64,000 bases of DNA from Macrosoma leucophasiata (GCA_036365455.1 JAWQUS010000007.1:18988001-19052000), one strand, 5' to 3'. Counted from the first letter of the stretch, positions 44,504-57,699 are shown. Translations and numbers: made by a program. The notes: generated by a model from the letters alone, not told the origin.

Positions 44504-45639
44504 TACTTAAGTTTCTAGATACTGTCTTGGTATACACAACTTTCATGGAGATACCTACATCAGCATATTTTCTAAACACGTGAGCAAGACACCACACACT
44601 TATTTCTAGAAGATTTACCTATTTCCTCTCTGAATGGGCTAACGGATCTCTAAATTCTCGAAAAACATAGAACATTATTTCGTACTAACGCTACCCGCAA
44701 CGCTATTATAAAGCTTGAATTTCCGAATATTGTTTATTGTAGCTATTTAAATGTAAGTGTATTTACATATGTTCAGTAAATATTATGAAGTATGTATCAT
44801 ATAATATCAATATAGGTAACTTGAGAGCGGGTGCTACGTTGTACGTCGATTGCGACGTTACAATTTCAATTTCATAATATTGACAGGTGCCCGAAGGACC
44901 ACCTGACAGCGGTCATGACCATATGGCCGCTACTGGCTCCGTAGAGTCTCACGCGAACCACGTGTTTTCATACCACAATATAATATTTTAATAAATTCAC
45001 ATGACCATCGATGATTTTGTATCTAAGGACGGATTGCAACTGAAAAGAAAACGGGTAATGAATTTTAAAATAGTTATTTATTGAAAAGTCTTGTTCGTTT
45101 CTTAAAATTTAAGAATAAAATTAAAGCATGAGTCAAATTGTAAGCGGTAGTTACTTGTAATTAAAGTTGGGTTTCGTTCGACGCCCTCTTAATTTGCCTC
45201 CCCTTTGTGGGGGTCGCAACATGTGGAGTGGTTCGCGAGCTCATACTTACCTATTTGAGCCGTGTCCAAGGCTGTTCTTTAAGGGAAAGGTTTTAAATGA
45301 AACGCTGATCTTAAGTTAAAAGATTTATTGATTGGTCATCAATGTTAACACATTTTCCAGTAGACCTTAGAGTTGAATTACCGATTTATACATGTTTTAC
45401 AGTAAAAGCTTTTAATATTGAGCTGGAAGAAATCAAAATATTTTTATGCAATTATTGTGGGCCAACTAGCATGTATATTATGTAGATGTTAAGCGAATAC
45501 TGATCTATTCATCTACACAAAAGTAGCAGAACAGATGCGCTACTACTGATGTTTGATGACTATGCGCTCAAGCTCCGACACTGACACTCTACGTTAAAAT
45601 ATCTAACTAGGATAGATAATGAAGACATTAAAAAAATAA
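44504..45639. other. Unique non-coding DNA
   Basis: No coding exon or clear repeat. GC-richer patches at 44880-44960 and 45170-45240. Confidence 0.35.
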
Positions 45640-45957
45640 AAAATAATTATAAAATTATTTATTTTAAAGAAAAATGGAAAGAAAAATTTGACTTCAGGCG
45701 AGACTCGAACTCGCGGCCACTGGGAATCTAGTCCAGCCGCTCTTCCAACTGAGCTACCGAAGTCCTTCCTTACCGAAGTGAGCTACCGAAGTCCTTCCTT
45801 ACCGAAGGACCTTCGGACCTTAAGGAAGGACTTCGGTAGCTCAGTTTCGAGCTCAGGCGAGACTCGAACTCGCCTGAAGTCAAATTTTTCTTTCCGTTTT
45901 TCTTTAAAATAAATATATTTCACAAGCATGTGTTAATGCGAAATAATATAAAACAAT
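45640..45957. repeat. tRNA-like fold-back element (family C), copy 1
   Basis: A reversed tRNA-like unit (gcgagactcgaactcgcggc ... tcttccaactgagctaccga) is followed by a direct repeat of gagctaccgaagtccttcct. The inverse taaggaaggacttcggtagc comes next, and then a forward gcctgaagtcaaatttttct tail. Flanks match as inverted AT-rich arms (aaagaaaaat...; ...tttttctttaaaataaa). The right flank continues with tttcacaagcatgtgttaat, found in reverse at 57705. Confidence 0.8.
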
Positions 45958-47189
45958 TATAAAATTATCCAAAAATAATGTTTCGTTTTATTTCATTGCA
46001 AGTTATAATATAGATCTTTATTTAAAGGTAGATAGAGTCTAGGTTTTACTTATCACAATCAGGACCTTTACTCGCAAAAAATGTAAAACCCAATCAATAA
46101 AAAAAACACAGGAAAACGGTTAAATCAAACAGTTTCAATTAATACAGACACGTTTTTTAAACAGCTACAGGCAATTTATTAGGAAACAAAAATAAATAAC
46201 AAGTGTTGGGTGGACAGGCGTGACGAAAAACAATATTTTGTTTTTGCGTCATACCTCAACGTGTGTGACTGACATAATAGGGTGACGATGCGGGTCCCTG
46301 AGACAAAAACCGTCGGTACCGCGTCTAATTTGGCATCTTCGTAACATTTTTTTATTTATGAACAGAAACAATTAAGGAAGATAAAATTGGATATCGAGTA
46401 GATAAACATTTGGTAACATATTCGCTGTCTACTTTTTTAATCAATTATACCTATATGTCTAATTTGTTATAAATATATTATTTATAACTGTGTGAAATTT
46501 AGATCTATTCGGGTAAAATATGCTAACAAGACGGGTTTTTAAAGGAAAGTTTGAAATAATTAATTGGAATATTACAAGTAAAAATTGATTTCCTTTTATG
46601 GTAGGTCATTGACTATATTACTAAATCGATGAGGTAGAAAAACATTAAGTTTCAATCTATTTCACACATTATTATAAACTGTTCAGACATTCAATAAGTG
46701 TCAAAACTTATCCAAATCAGAGACGGGGCGACATCAAATGTTACCTAAATACTTGATTAAGTACCTATAGCACTAAGTAGCTAAGAAATAAATTGTTATG
46801 TACATTATAAATAATAGGTATATTTTTATTCGTTTTCTCAGGTACTTAGTACGGCGGTGCAGTACTTGAATGGGCAAACATATTAATTTTAAAATGTCTT
46901 ATAAAGTTATGAATATAGAATTTTACATTAATTTATAGGATTGAATTTAATAATACCTTTAAATACAATTGAACATATTAACATTTTTGTTAGAGATACC
47001 TTATTAGGTATGTAATGTACCTATTTTTTTCTTAATTCTCCGATATTCTCTGATTCGTAAGTTGATAAATCTGAAACAAAGAAAAATATTTATTACATTC
47101 GTTTATGTATTTAAAATTAGTTTTAATTATGTCAACGAAGTATAGGTACTTCAGACACATAATGAAATGGGTAAAAAATCACTCAGGTC
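45958..47189. other. Unique AT-rich non-coding DNA
   Basis: Only a GC-richer patch at 46200-46325. No gene, RNA or repeat supported. Confidence 0.4.
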
Positions 47190-47290
47190 CTTATTAGAGG
47201 CGGTTATCGATATCGCGAAGCTGTCTTAGCGACATTTGAACTGAGATTTCAAGTTCGATTCTTGGGTAGGGTGGGGTTTTTGGAAATGTG
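47190..47290 (+). repeat. Old tRNA-like sequence
   Basis: A B-box-like stretch (caagttcgattcttgggt) is preceded about 45 bases earlier by a weak A box (ggcggttatcgat). No cloverleaf can be completed. Probably a SINE head relic. Confidence 0.3.
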
Positions 47291-47519
47291 ACCGATGGAT
47301 TTTAAAAGGCTTGGCAGTGATATTAATCTAAAAGTAAACATAAGTAGCGAATCATTTGTGAGTAGAACATGAATGTTCTGTCCATTCTTTCGGGGTTATA
47401 ACTACACGCGTAAAGTTATGTGTTAGAAGGTACCTATATTTATGTTTTAAGAATGAGTACCTAGTGAGTGCCACGAATTCTATTCTTCGCTTGTCAATGA
47501 TAAAGTAGGTAATTCATGT

Positions 47520-47690
47520 AGACTGGTAATAGATATACAGGAAATCAATTTGTTAGTAAGATGAACAGAGAACGTAAATTAGGTCAAACGGATTTCAAAG
47601 GAGTAACGCATGGAAGGTCCAAGATCTGTAGCAGGCGTAACTTAAACATAGGGCCTCATTCATCTTTCGTTTGATCCGCATTGACGGGAA
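47520..47690 (+). repeat. Diverged non-coding duplicate, copy 1
   Basis: The segment aatcaatttgtta...aaattagg...caaaggagt..cgc..g.aag.tcca.gatctgt...gggcct recurs at 49430-49575 at moderate identity in the same orientation, 1.9 kb away. Not one of the SINE families. Confidence 0.55.
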
Positions 47691-48160
47691 ATGATTAAGT
47701 AGTCCTATAATTATTATACACATGTGATATCCTAATAATATTGTTGCTACTTTTGTTGTTGACATTGCCATAACGGCCTAAAAATTATGTGGAAGCAGGA
47801 GAAAAATGAAAAGATGCTCTTAATCTAGTACATAACTGGACTACAAAATGGCCCATCCAGCCAAATGATACGAAGTTTGTCCATATCGACTTAAAAGTAA
47901 AAGAACACATTATGACCCTTATTCATAAATGGACAACAGACACAACACCATATTCCACGTATGACCCTTGACGCTTAGTGGCGAAAAAGAAAAAGGGACA
48001 GGACAGGAGCTAAGTCTTCGTTATAATGAGATTGACTTCATGGTAGATAATGTCCATGTCCACTATTGATACACAAGAAAATATTACTGTACAAGCAAAT
48101 ACTAATGCCGGTATGGACTTATGGTATTCATTTGTGTGGCTGTACCAATAAGTAATACAT
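47691..48160. other. Unique non-coding DNA
   Basis: Begins like the MITE at 19126 around 47917 (acccttattcataaatgg), but the other end is not found. Otherwise featureless. Confidence 0.3.
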
Positions 48161-48645
48161 AAAGGAGATGTTGCAAAAATGTATGGACCTCCGGCCATGT
48201 ATTGCACACAATATCATTAAACAGGCAAAATCGATATAAAAACGTTTTTTACTGCTTATTTTCACTTATTTAGCTTTGTTTACGGTTACAAAACATTATT
48301 TGCAGTTAGAATTGCAACTCAAAACCAACATGGCGAATATGGCGGGCGATGTCATTTTGACATTTAAAATCATTTAATATTTTTAAATTGTATTTAGATT
48401 ATATAGTACTTGGAGAAAAAAAGTAATATTTCTAAATACTGTCGAAATCGATTGATCCCAAGCGTTGGCTGTATCGCCGCTATGTTGAACATAGTTGAAA
48501 ATGCTATAATCGTTTTAATTAAATGTGGTTGTAACTCTAAAATATATTATTGAATAAATTAATTGTATTTTTTCGGATTCCTCTTTAATAAACCCATTTT
48601 TTGAGGACATGTACGAACCAGAGCCGAGCTCGCAACATCTCCTTT
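48161..48645. mobile_element. Possible MITE with 14-bp inverted ends
   Basis: aaaggagatgttgc at 48161-48174 and its exact inverse at 48632-48645. The interior is AT-rich and non-coding. The short repeat alone is modest evidence. Confidence 0.4.
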
Positions 48646-48784
48646 TACAAAGTTTCCGTAGTAAATGCACTACAATGAGTAAGCGATCACGATTTCTATT
48701 GGGATCTCAAAATACGCTGAAGCTTTCTTAAAAAAGATTTTATCACCACGTTAATGCTAACCAGCTCGACAAAATAGACCGAAC

Positions 48785-49066
48785 AAAAAACGTAACCTCA
48801 CGCCCGATCCCCGAAGGGGTAGGCAGAGGTAAATGAAACACCCACGATTCACCGGTTACGTTTTTGCCCATGTAACCGGTGGCGAGCCTGTTGCTATCTC
48901 CGGGCACATTACCAAACTCCGAGGTACTGGGAAACTTCTACAAAATGGAGAGAGCCAGAGATAGAGGCCTTTAAACCGTTATCTCTGATAGCCGACCCGG
49001 GAATCGAACACAGGACCTCTAGCGTAGTAGTAGTGGTCTGCTACCACTAGGCTACTGAGGCAGTTA
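48785..49066 (-). mobile_element. tRNA-derived SINE (family B), minus copy
   Basis: The head at the right end, in reverse, reads tgcctcagtagcctagtggt (A box) and cctgtgttcgattcccgggt, a perfect GTTCGATTCC B box. The body and the aaaacgtaacctcacgcc tail follow to 48785. Confidence 0.82.
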
Positions 49067-49429
49067 AAATAGATCTAGTGAGCAGATTTAAGGTAAACCT
49101 CTTGACTTCTCGAGTTAGTGTACCAAGTGGTAAAAATGTTTTACAATCTTAGTGTTAGTGACATAATTTTAATAATCATATGAACGAAATGACTTCCTCT
49201 TAATTAGGACATAACTAGAAAGTGCCACGTAGACATTTACTTAAAAATAATTATATCAGAAGATTTAGTTAATATAAAATAGCTTAGATAGGCATAAGAT
49301 TCATAGTGTGAAAGATTTAGGACCTTATGTTACATAAAAAATAGTTTTCGTGGTCGATACTGAGTTTAGAATTCTTGGACGGCTTGAATTTCATCTTGTA
49401 CCTGTATATTGAATTCACATATAGATACC

Positions 49430-49575
49430 TACATCAAATCAATTTGTTAATAAGCCGGCTCCGCAAATTAGGATAAACAGTTATCAAAGGAGTTTCGCTT
49501 GAAAGCTCCACGATCTGTGTTGGGCGAGACGAAATGGCCACGGGCCTCCATTAATCGACTGATTGAAATCGACAT
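49430..49575 (+). repeat. Diverged non-coding duplicate, copy 2
   Basis: Partner of 47520-47690. Shared anchors in order: aaatcaatttgttaataag, gcaaattagga, tatcaaaggagtttcgcttg, gatctgtgttggg, cgggcctcc. Confidence 0.55.
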
Positions 49576-49848
49576 ATGTTGGATATGATGGATGCCTTGA
49601 TTTCCGTCCCGAATACGTCCTTGCAATGTCCTCCCTAATGCCGTGTCGAATGCGGGTTCCTTTAGTTACTAATTATTTGTGGTTTCGAGAAATTTCGGTT
49701 TGAATCGTAGGTACTTATGTTGTTATTTTAATTTTCTTGAATTGGTTATTAATTATTATTTTCTCAATCACTTTTTTCATTTTCTTTCAGTTTTTTATTT
49801 TTATTCGAAAAAGTAAAATTATGAAATCTATAGTGATTTTACTGTTTT

Positions 49849-50099
49849 ACTGGTGGTACAGTTTAGTATTGTCAAAGCTCGAGCGCGTAGGTACCACCGA
49901 ATTTCCTAATCTATCTGCCGTCAAATGACGGTGTTCAGCACTATTGTGTTCCAGGTAATGTAGGTAAGGCCTCGTAATAACTATCACAGTGGCAAAGCAA
50001 CGTAGGCCTCAGGGGTGGCAACACATTTTTAACCTCATACACTTACTATTTACCTATGTGAATTTTAAGCTTGTTGTCACGTTCGTAATAGAAAAATAA
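49849..50099 (+). mobile_element. SINE family A, diverged copy
   Basis: actggtggtacagtttagta ... gagcgcgtaggtaccaccga ... gtgttcagcactattgtgtt ... gtaggcctcaggggtggcaa ... gtgaattttaagcttgttg. Confidence 0.7.
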
Positions 50100-50820
50100 A
50101 TTGATATAGAGTTCGATATCTACTTTCTAAAAATATAAATGATTAGATTTCAAAATAACACTTCAAGATTAGGACTCGATTCACTGCTAAGCCAAACAGT
50201 TGATAACAATATTTTTATACCTAAAATTTAAACGTATAGGTACCTAATGACTTGACTATCAATTTATAAAGCGAATACGCGAGTATCGTGCACGAGGCAC
50301 GTGGCTTAAACATTTTTCGAATAACTTAAGATATTTACATGGTCGATTTGGTAAAAATAATTTTCGGCGGCGATGTCGTGACGCGTGGACTATTAGGCCC
50401 GGTAATGGCACATAATGACAATAAATAATCACCACATTAACGACGGTTTGAGTCGCCTCCGGCCGCAGCGCTGTCAATGAGTAGCCATTTTTCTTGGTCA
50501 GGAAAATATATTGTACGGAACCGAGTGTCTTCCTGACAGGTTTTTTTCATATTAACAGTTTTAAAACTACATTTAGCACCAACATGTTATTGAGACGGCT
50601 TTAGTCATTATCGAAGTGAAAACTTCTTCAGAGGCGTTGTGCACTTTTTGTGATGGGTAAAAAATGGTAAACTCGCGTCAGAACATGTGATCGAAAATTC
50701 AGGGAGAGTAGACCGCCGACGCGACGTAGGAGAGGAAGTAGGTATCCCCCTTTTCTACTGCGCGGCGAAAATGTATTACTGGGAATGCTTTTTCATTGAA
50801 ACTAATTTGGCATTGCTTCG
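50100..50820. other. Unique non-coding DNA with GC-richer patches
   Basis: 50340-50480 and 50670-50760 are GC-richer. No exon can be defended. Confidence 0.35.
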
Positions 50821-50824
50821 TTTG

Positions 50825-51066
50825 ATTAAACACGGTAGATACATATACGAAAACAACATTTTTTACAATTTTTGTCTGTCTGTCTGTTTGGCGGGGCTAA
50901 TCTTGGGAACGGCTGGACCGATTTTGACGGGACTTTCACTGGCTGATAGCTGATGTAATAAGGAGTAACTTAGGCTACTTTTATACTAGCTGCGCCAACG
51001 ACTTCTGCTGGGTACATACTGAACAATCATACATTCTCACGCGGGCGAAGTCGCGGGCACAGCTGG
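50825..51066 (+). mobile_element. Non-autonomous Helitron, 5'-truncated
   Basis: Internal block acaatttttgtctgtctgtc ... ctggaccgattttgacgggac ... aaggagtaacttaggctact, then the 3' hairpin gcgggcgaagtcgcgggc and CTGG|T end. The 5' TCTATAC end is missing. Confidence 0.7.
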
Positions 51067-51954
51067 TATAAAATAATTGTAATTGTTCTGAAGTTTTAAA
51101 TTTTTTAAGTCATATAAATTGTCACGTTTGTGTACGATAGCGCAATAAATGAACAGTGTATTTTACCACATAAATGACAGTAGGTACTTGTATACTGAAA
51201 ATAAATAAAGCAATTCGTGCTAAATGATTTCCTAACCCTTCGAAAATATAAAAAGTGCAAAATATTAATATTCAAGTTTTGCACTTCTAAAGTGCGTTGA
51301 ATAACTTTTTCAGCTTCAAAGACATAATTTACTTGCTATTTTAACTATTTTTCTAATACTTTCAACAAGCTTATCCAAATCATATACAAATATTACATAA
51401 AAAAAAATCATACAATGTATCGGTAAGATATTAAATATCCTTAATGTTTTTTAAAAACATTCCTCGCTGCGCTCTTAGTCGAATCAGAATATCACGACAA
51501 TGAGACAAACCCTAAAGGGACATTAAATTTAAAGTCCTGTCAAGTTAAGTGACACAAAAATATTTCACCGGTGGGTATCGATCACGATGTCCGAGTTTTT
51601 GCAATTGAAGCGTAACCCGAAGGCAATTGTTGTCGTGAGTGAGGATCGCACGCGATATTCGCGGGAGTCTTGCTATTGCGACAGTAATGCTAATTACTTT
51701 TAAATCCTGTTTTACACAAGCTTCCTTTTAAATTACACTGATAACTGCTGTTCAACATTTTTCTCTGAGGGGGCTTAGAGATAAAATCCGTGCTCTGCAG
51801 GTTCATGTTCATATATCCATATCTTTTTTTTTTCTCTTGAAACTTTCTGTTTATTGAGACTTCTTTTAGATATATAGAGAAAATAGGTACTATGAATTGA
51901 TCCGTATCAAAGAAGAACAGTGTAAAAAGACAATAGGTAAAGTTATATCTCAGT
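51067..51954. other. Unique non-coding DNA
   Basis: Includes a GC-richer segment at 51565-51690 (gaggatcgcacgcgatattc). No gene. Confidence 0.35.
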
Positions 51955-52007
51955 CCTATTTCTTCAGCTCGCCCAATTACAGTATTTGGGCGAGCTGAAG
52001 AAATAGG
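51955..52007. repeat. Perfect 22-bp hairpin
   Basis: Arms 51955-51976 and 51986-52007 are exact inverted repeats (cctatttcttcagctcgccc plus two bases) around a 9-base loop. The flanks do not pair. Confidence 0.9.
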
Positions 52008-53457
52008 CTTTGGTTAAATCTTTCTGCATGAAGAGTAGAAATTATTCATATTTCTATGATAACTGTATAAGTGTCCACGTTACATCCTCCGACTAAACAA
52101 TAAAAAGATACAGTTAGATACCCTTCTTTTACATGGGCATTCGGTTCCGTGGGTTTTTTTTAGGTAACACGTATATTATATATAATCACATATCATTTAA
52201 TGTGTCATCTATTTTCCTAAACATTAACATCTGACGGAATATTAAAGCGAATTATGTTCGGAAATATGGACGGTTTCAACAATTTATGTCAACGGTGCTC
52301 AATCTAAGTTGCACGAGGTGTTTTCGCGGTTGGTCGGCTCAAAGGATTTAATGAGCCCTTGGATTGCAGCGTCACGTCTACTAACGAGTGTTTCTGACTG
52401 GACCGACTGCTAATACTAGATTTTCACCACTTCACTGGCTTACTTGCACTTGGCAAGATAAATGTTTAAGTATCGTGTACATACGATGATGTACAATCTA
52501 GGGATGTGCTCAAATTATCTGCTCTACAATTGTAAAGGTGTGTCTATTTGGATAGATGATAATGTACGGAGTTTGCATCCGGTGTGGTGGTAACGCATCT
52601 GCAAATAACCGTAGGTAACATCCCACAGCTGAACGCAAACCTTGTCTCACTAAACTACGTTTAAAATAGATAAACGAAGTTAAATTCTTAAGAAGAACCA
52701 TAAATTTTTAGATCGACTGATTTGAAATTCATAAGTGTACAGTCATTACCTATTTCCCATTGTGCTACTCTCTCAAACTGTAGTGTAGGTATAGGTCAAC
52801 ATTTCTTAAAGTTGTAATAAATTGATAATCTAGTTCAGGATATCGTATCTGAATGATTCAGAACTATGAAACCGTTAAACATCAAAGCCCTACAAATATT
52901 CAGAAAACCTTAGTAATTACCAGTTAAAACTCAATACAAAATCGCCCTATGACCTCTATGTAAAGCTCGTTTTACAATATGAAATGTAAACAACTTTCGT
53001 AGCATCAATTTGTAAAGTGGGAATGATTAAACAAGGTGTACGTAAGCGCGGTAGGCAGCGGATAGCGTATCATGTTAAGACATTAAGCTACCGTACGCTC
53101 ACAAACTGGTGTTTATATTGTGCGCAAGCGCAGAGATCGAATCACGACGGTTACAAATCGCATCGGGCAATGTAGGCGCGATTGAGTTATTGTATCTTCC
53201 TGTTAGTCTACTTGTTTTTGTGACTCCCGTGTGTTTTTATTAATTACGCGCTATAAATAATAAATATTTTATGTGTAATGCGATACGGGGCAGGTTACCG
53301 TGAGATGTGGACGCGCGATACCCGCCGGGTCGCCACTACAGTTATTATTCAACATTAGCTTTTTATTGTTTTATTTTTAAGGGGCATTATACGATAGATG
53401 TGTTTTTTATATTTCTAAATAAATATTGAGTGTCGATTGCATAAATACTAGGTATTT
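52008..53457. other. Unique non-coding DNA
   Basis: No gene. GC-richer, non-repetitive patches near 52290-52420 and 53030-53340 could be regulatory or promoter-type sequence, but no motif identifies them. Confidence 0.35.
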
Positions 53458-53660
53458 ACTGGTGGTAGGGTTCCAATGTAGGAGCTCAAGGGTGTAAGTA
53501 CCACCGCATTACATAATCTATTTGCCGCCAAAGGGAAGTGGCGCTATCATGTTCGGGCTAGATGGTAATGTATGACCCCGTTATAACTATAACAGAGACA
53601 ACTAAGGTCTCAGGGGGGGCAACGCATCTTTTGATCTCTGGTCTTTGTCTTTGCTTTGGA
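53458..53660 (+). mobile_element. SINE family A, diverged copy
   Basis: actggtggtagggttccaat ... gtgtaagtaccaccgcatta ... gcgctatcatgttcgggcta ... actaaggtctcaggg. The 3' end is lost. Confidence 0.65.
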
Positions 53661-54369
53661 GTTGTTTCATTCTGGGTCCACTCATTGTACAGTTGAATTG
53701 ACAAAAACATTTTAATCTAATATAAAATCCCCCGATCATTCTATAAGAAATTCAAATAGATCTTAATTTGATATTATTTTTTCTAATATTAATATAACCC
53801 GTAATATCCCATAATCTCCTAATTTTAATATAATCCCAGCTAAAATTATAGGTATAAAAACTACCATTTTAATGTATTAGGAAAATACAGGTACATTTGC
53901 AAAATCTCTACTTTATATTGATTATTTGTTAACTAATGTATACCTAATAATAGGGAGGATAAACAAACAGACGTACCTACATAAATTTGTATGTATGTAT
54001 AAATTAGATGATGAGTGTCGTTTTGAATGGTGTAATCAATACCGAAAATCTAATAATACTAACTGTACGAGACAATGGGCGTTGAGATGTTGATAACATG
54101 TTGTTATTAAATAAATTATTTATAAGTACTTATTTGTATGTGTTGTAGTGACATATGATACATGAAAGCAAACAAGAAAAGCTATTGTTTAAAATATTAT
54201 AAATGCAAGACAGGTCATCGACGTAAATGCGTCAATAATATTTTCTAGAAAAAATGTTGTAGGTACTAAGATTTTTGGAATGTATTAGAAAAAAGAAAAT
54301 TATTACGGATCCATAACTTAACATCTGACACGAATACGTGCTAAACACTCATATTTGATTTATTAGGTA
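53661..54369. other. AT-rich non-coding DNA
   Basis: No feature seen. Confidence 0.4.
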
Positions 54370-54425
54370 CCTAATGCGATGGTGCCTACGTCCTTGAGCT
54401 TCAACATTGGGACTCTACCACCAGT
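54370..54425 (-). mobile_element. SINE family A, head fragment
   Basis: Reversed head only: taatgcgatggtgcctacgt ... ttgggactctaccaccagt. Confidence 0.55.
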
Positions 54426-56408
54426 AAATTGTTTTAAGAGTCTTTGAAATAATAACAATTCGTACACCATATATCAAAATCTATCAAATCGTTTTTTAAA
54501 AAAGGGTATTACGGATCTTGTTATTAAATAAGATACTGCAAACATTTAGTATATTTACAATATTTCATACGACTTTTTTGAATAAAAAAAAAACAAATAC
54601 GGTACGTTCGTTAACCTAGCAATTTATACAGGCTGACGCGAGTTCTGGGCGCGACGCGTGGGCTTGAAATACGAACATCGCATGTGAGGAAGGAGTTTAA
54701 TAAAGTTCTCGTGAAAGCAACAATGCGACGGTGGCCGCAGTAACTTAATCTAAGAGAATGAATCCGCAAATGAAATCTGCGGACGAAGGTTTAATCTTGC
54801 TCCGCTGTAACATATTTCGCTGCCTATCCATTTATTTAGCTTTGTAAAGTTTTTGTTATAGAGACTATTAACAAATTTTTGACTTACTTCTTATCTTGGA
54901 TTAATGTTACGTTTTTCAAAACGGGAGGATTTCACGCTCATTTTTTTACAAAAATAAAATAGTATTTCGAATTAAAGTTTTAAAGAAGGATTAAAATCCA
55001 GTTTTAGTTGGAGGTAAAAATGACACTTCGTGACGTAAACTGAGACGAGCTTAAATCAAAGGTATTTAAAATTATATGAAAATGAACAAAAGCTTATTCA
55101 TTTTTGGAATTTTGAACGTAACGTATATGTACCTATACGAATCCGTAAATCATCTGAGTAGATACCACAAAGTTAAACTACCTATATTATAAATAAGTTC
55201 TAACCTAAGTTATTTCTGTAGGTTGTTACTTACCTACTAAAGTTTAAAAAAAGTTAAAAATTAAATTCTTACCGGAGTCTATGTACCTATATCGCAACAA
55301 GTGAGGTATCTATCAAATAAATCTATTATAACAGTTATATGGTAGTTGTGAATTATGTGGCATGATGTTTCAACTTTACAATTTGCAACTACTTTTACCA
55401 CAAGCCTTTCAATGGATCATAAGAAGTTCTTGGTTTTAGGTATATGTAGCTCTATAACAAAAAATGTAGAACAAAACAATTTGTTGTAAACTATTTTCAA
55501 TAAGCTGTTCAAAAATTTATTTCTTTTATTATTGAAATATTTCTTTTTACCAATTTATCTCGCGTATAATAATTAAAATAACTTTTAGAATCAACTTGTT
55601 ACAATTGATTTTTAGCTTCGGTGATCTCGGACAGGCTTTCATTAATTTTATATGTTTAATTTTCACGTCTAATTCCATTATACAGTTCCTAAGAGTAAAT
55701 TACTGGATCTTTTTTGTTTCAAACCATCCCAATATTGATCCATATCGATTAATCATCGGTAAAATCTAACTTCGTAACAATTTAATCACACGCCAGTTTA
55801 AATACGTAGTGACATTGCACTCGATTTACAGCCAATATACATAGCAAGCATAATTATTCGCAGTGCGATATAAATTTTACTTACCAGATCTCTGTACTTA
55901 TACGGTAAATACAGTGGCTGTATAATAAATCTTTTACAGTTCACGCCCCCGCACGATTGAAGCAAGATCTTAGGATCAGAACCCACTGACAAAAATATCG
56001 CGAATATTTAATATTCGGTTTTTTGATATTGTAAAACTAATTTAAATACAATGCCGGTGAATAAAAATATTGCGATTGCTTTAACGATGCCACTTTGTGT
56101 CTTTTGTGACAGGAGTGTTTAAGAAATGATTTACAAGATGTATCTTTTGTGATATTGATATAATTAGGTATTTTATATGCTTCAATATGGTTTCTTTGAA
56201 TGTTTTTTTAATGTTATAATAATATTTATATTATTTTGACATTTAAGACCATAGTACAGATAAAAAGTTGGCAACTAATCACTATTGTAACCTTTCGTCA
56301 TACATTTGAGGAATTAAAAAAAAACACTACTTTAAACAAGATGGATCCAGAAAAATCCAAACATGTAATGTTGAACTCTCTTAATCTCTGCTTATATAAT
56401 ATAATTTA
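54426..56408. other. Long AT-rich stretch with one GC-richer patch
   Basis: 54625-54815 is GC-richer and non-repetitive. The remainder is AT-rich without coding signal. Confidence 0.35.
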
Positions 56409-56593
56409 TCTTAATATATAAAAATCTCGTGTCACGTTGTTTGTCCTCAATGGACTCCTAAACCATTAAACCGATTATAATAAAATTCGCACACCATGTG
56501 CAATTCGATCCAACTTGAGAGATAGGATAGCTTACATTACGCTATGACTAATAGGAGCAGAGCAGCGCGGGCGAAGCCGGGGCGGGCCGCTAG
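56409..56593 (+). mobile_element. Short non-autonomous Helitron
   Basis: A|TCTTAATATATAAAAATC...cgtgtcacgttgtttgtcct, a 3' GC hairpin zone (gcgcgggcgaagccggggcg) and CTAG|T. 185 bases, a different subfamily from 34869. Confidence 0.75.
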
Positions 56594-57207
56594 TACATTT
56601 ATAAAAACTTAGGTTAGGTTTAAAGATACTTTATTCTCATAAAAGATTACAAAAATCTCTAACTTATATCTCTCCCTATAATACTTCGTATTGCCTCAGA
56701 ATGAAATAATGTGTCAAAGGTTTGATAGATACGGATTATTTGTATGGGAAAATGAAATTGTGGTTTTGACTATTTCCCTTCAATTACTTCATATTTTCTT
56801 ACCTTTTAAACCTTCCCTGGACTTCCAAAAATCATTCAAAACCAAAATTAGCCAATCGGTCCAGCCGTTCTCGAGTTTTAGCGAGCCTAACGAACAGCAA
56901 TTGATTTTTATATATGTATATAGATATTATGATCTTATTGCCTCATGTTTATTTATTTGTTTTAGTTAATTAAATATTATTATAAATTAATTTGTATTGA
57001 AAAACGTAAATTAATCCAAACATGTTAATTATTTTAATTAAATAAGAAATATGACATGAATTAAGATTTTTTTTTAGATAATTTATCAATATGTATTATG
57101 TGTTGTATATTAATAGATATCATTGTGTGTGGTTCCTCCCAGGCTAATTTAATTAAATTGCCTCATGTTTATGCCTATTGTACAACATCTAGACGAAAAA
57201 TAAGTTT
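56594..57207. other. AT-rich non-coding DNA
   Basis: 56620-56680 (gatactttattctcataaaa) resembles 61930-61990, perhaps a LINE tail. The open frame 56691-56969 has no protein features. Confidence 0.35.
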
Positions 57208-57300
57208 CAAGGGTGGCACTGCATCTGCATTTTGACATGCCTATGATTTTTGTGTTAATGTCGATACGCTGTAGACACTTTACATATACGTAATTAATTC
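57208..57300 (+). mobile_element. SINE family A, 3' fragment
   Basis: gggtggcactgcatctgcat, tttgacatgcctatgatttt, tgtcgatacgctgtagacac. Weak but ordered matches. Confidence 0.45.
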
Positions 57301-57699
57301 GTTTTTCGCCAGTGGAAACCCACCTTAAATTCCTTAAAACGCACTCGGCATAAAATACCCACAGTTAAGATAAAAGAATCATAGCCGTGATTTCCTCCGG
57401 TCCGTATAAATCTCGGTGCGGGCAGTAGTACGGCGATAAATAACCGGGTTTACCTACCCACTAAGACCCTCGCTATATTTATATGTGTGTTTTATGTGTG
57501 GTCACCTACATGTTTCTAACAAGGCTGTCGCGAATATTTTTGGAACCAATAACTCGCGTTCCCTTTCTTTATGTTTGTTTACCAGATACTACTATAGAAG
57601 GACGTTTTTCATAGATCGTAAATAGAAGAAGAATGTATGAGTGTGATTAATTTTGTTTAAATTTTTTCTTCTTAAGGTTCCTTGGTAAAAATAATATTG
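57301..57699. other. Unique non-coding DNA
   Basis: GC-richer bit at 57390-57470. No gene. Confidence 0.35.

Noticed and set aside
51955..52007. microRNA precursor
   Set aside because: Stem too short and too perfect, flanks unpaired; kept as a hairpin finding only.
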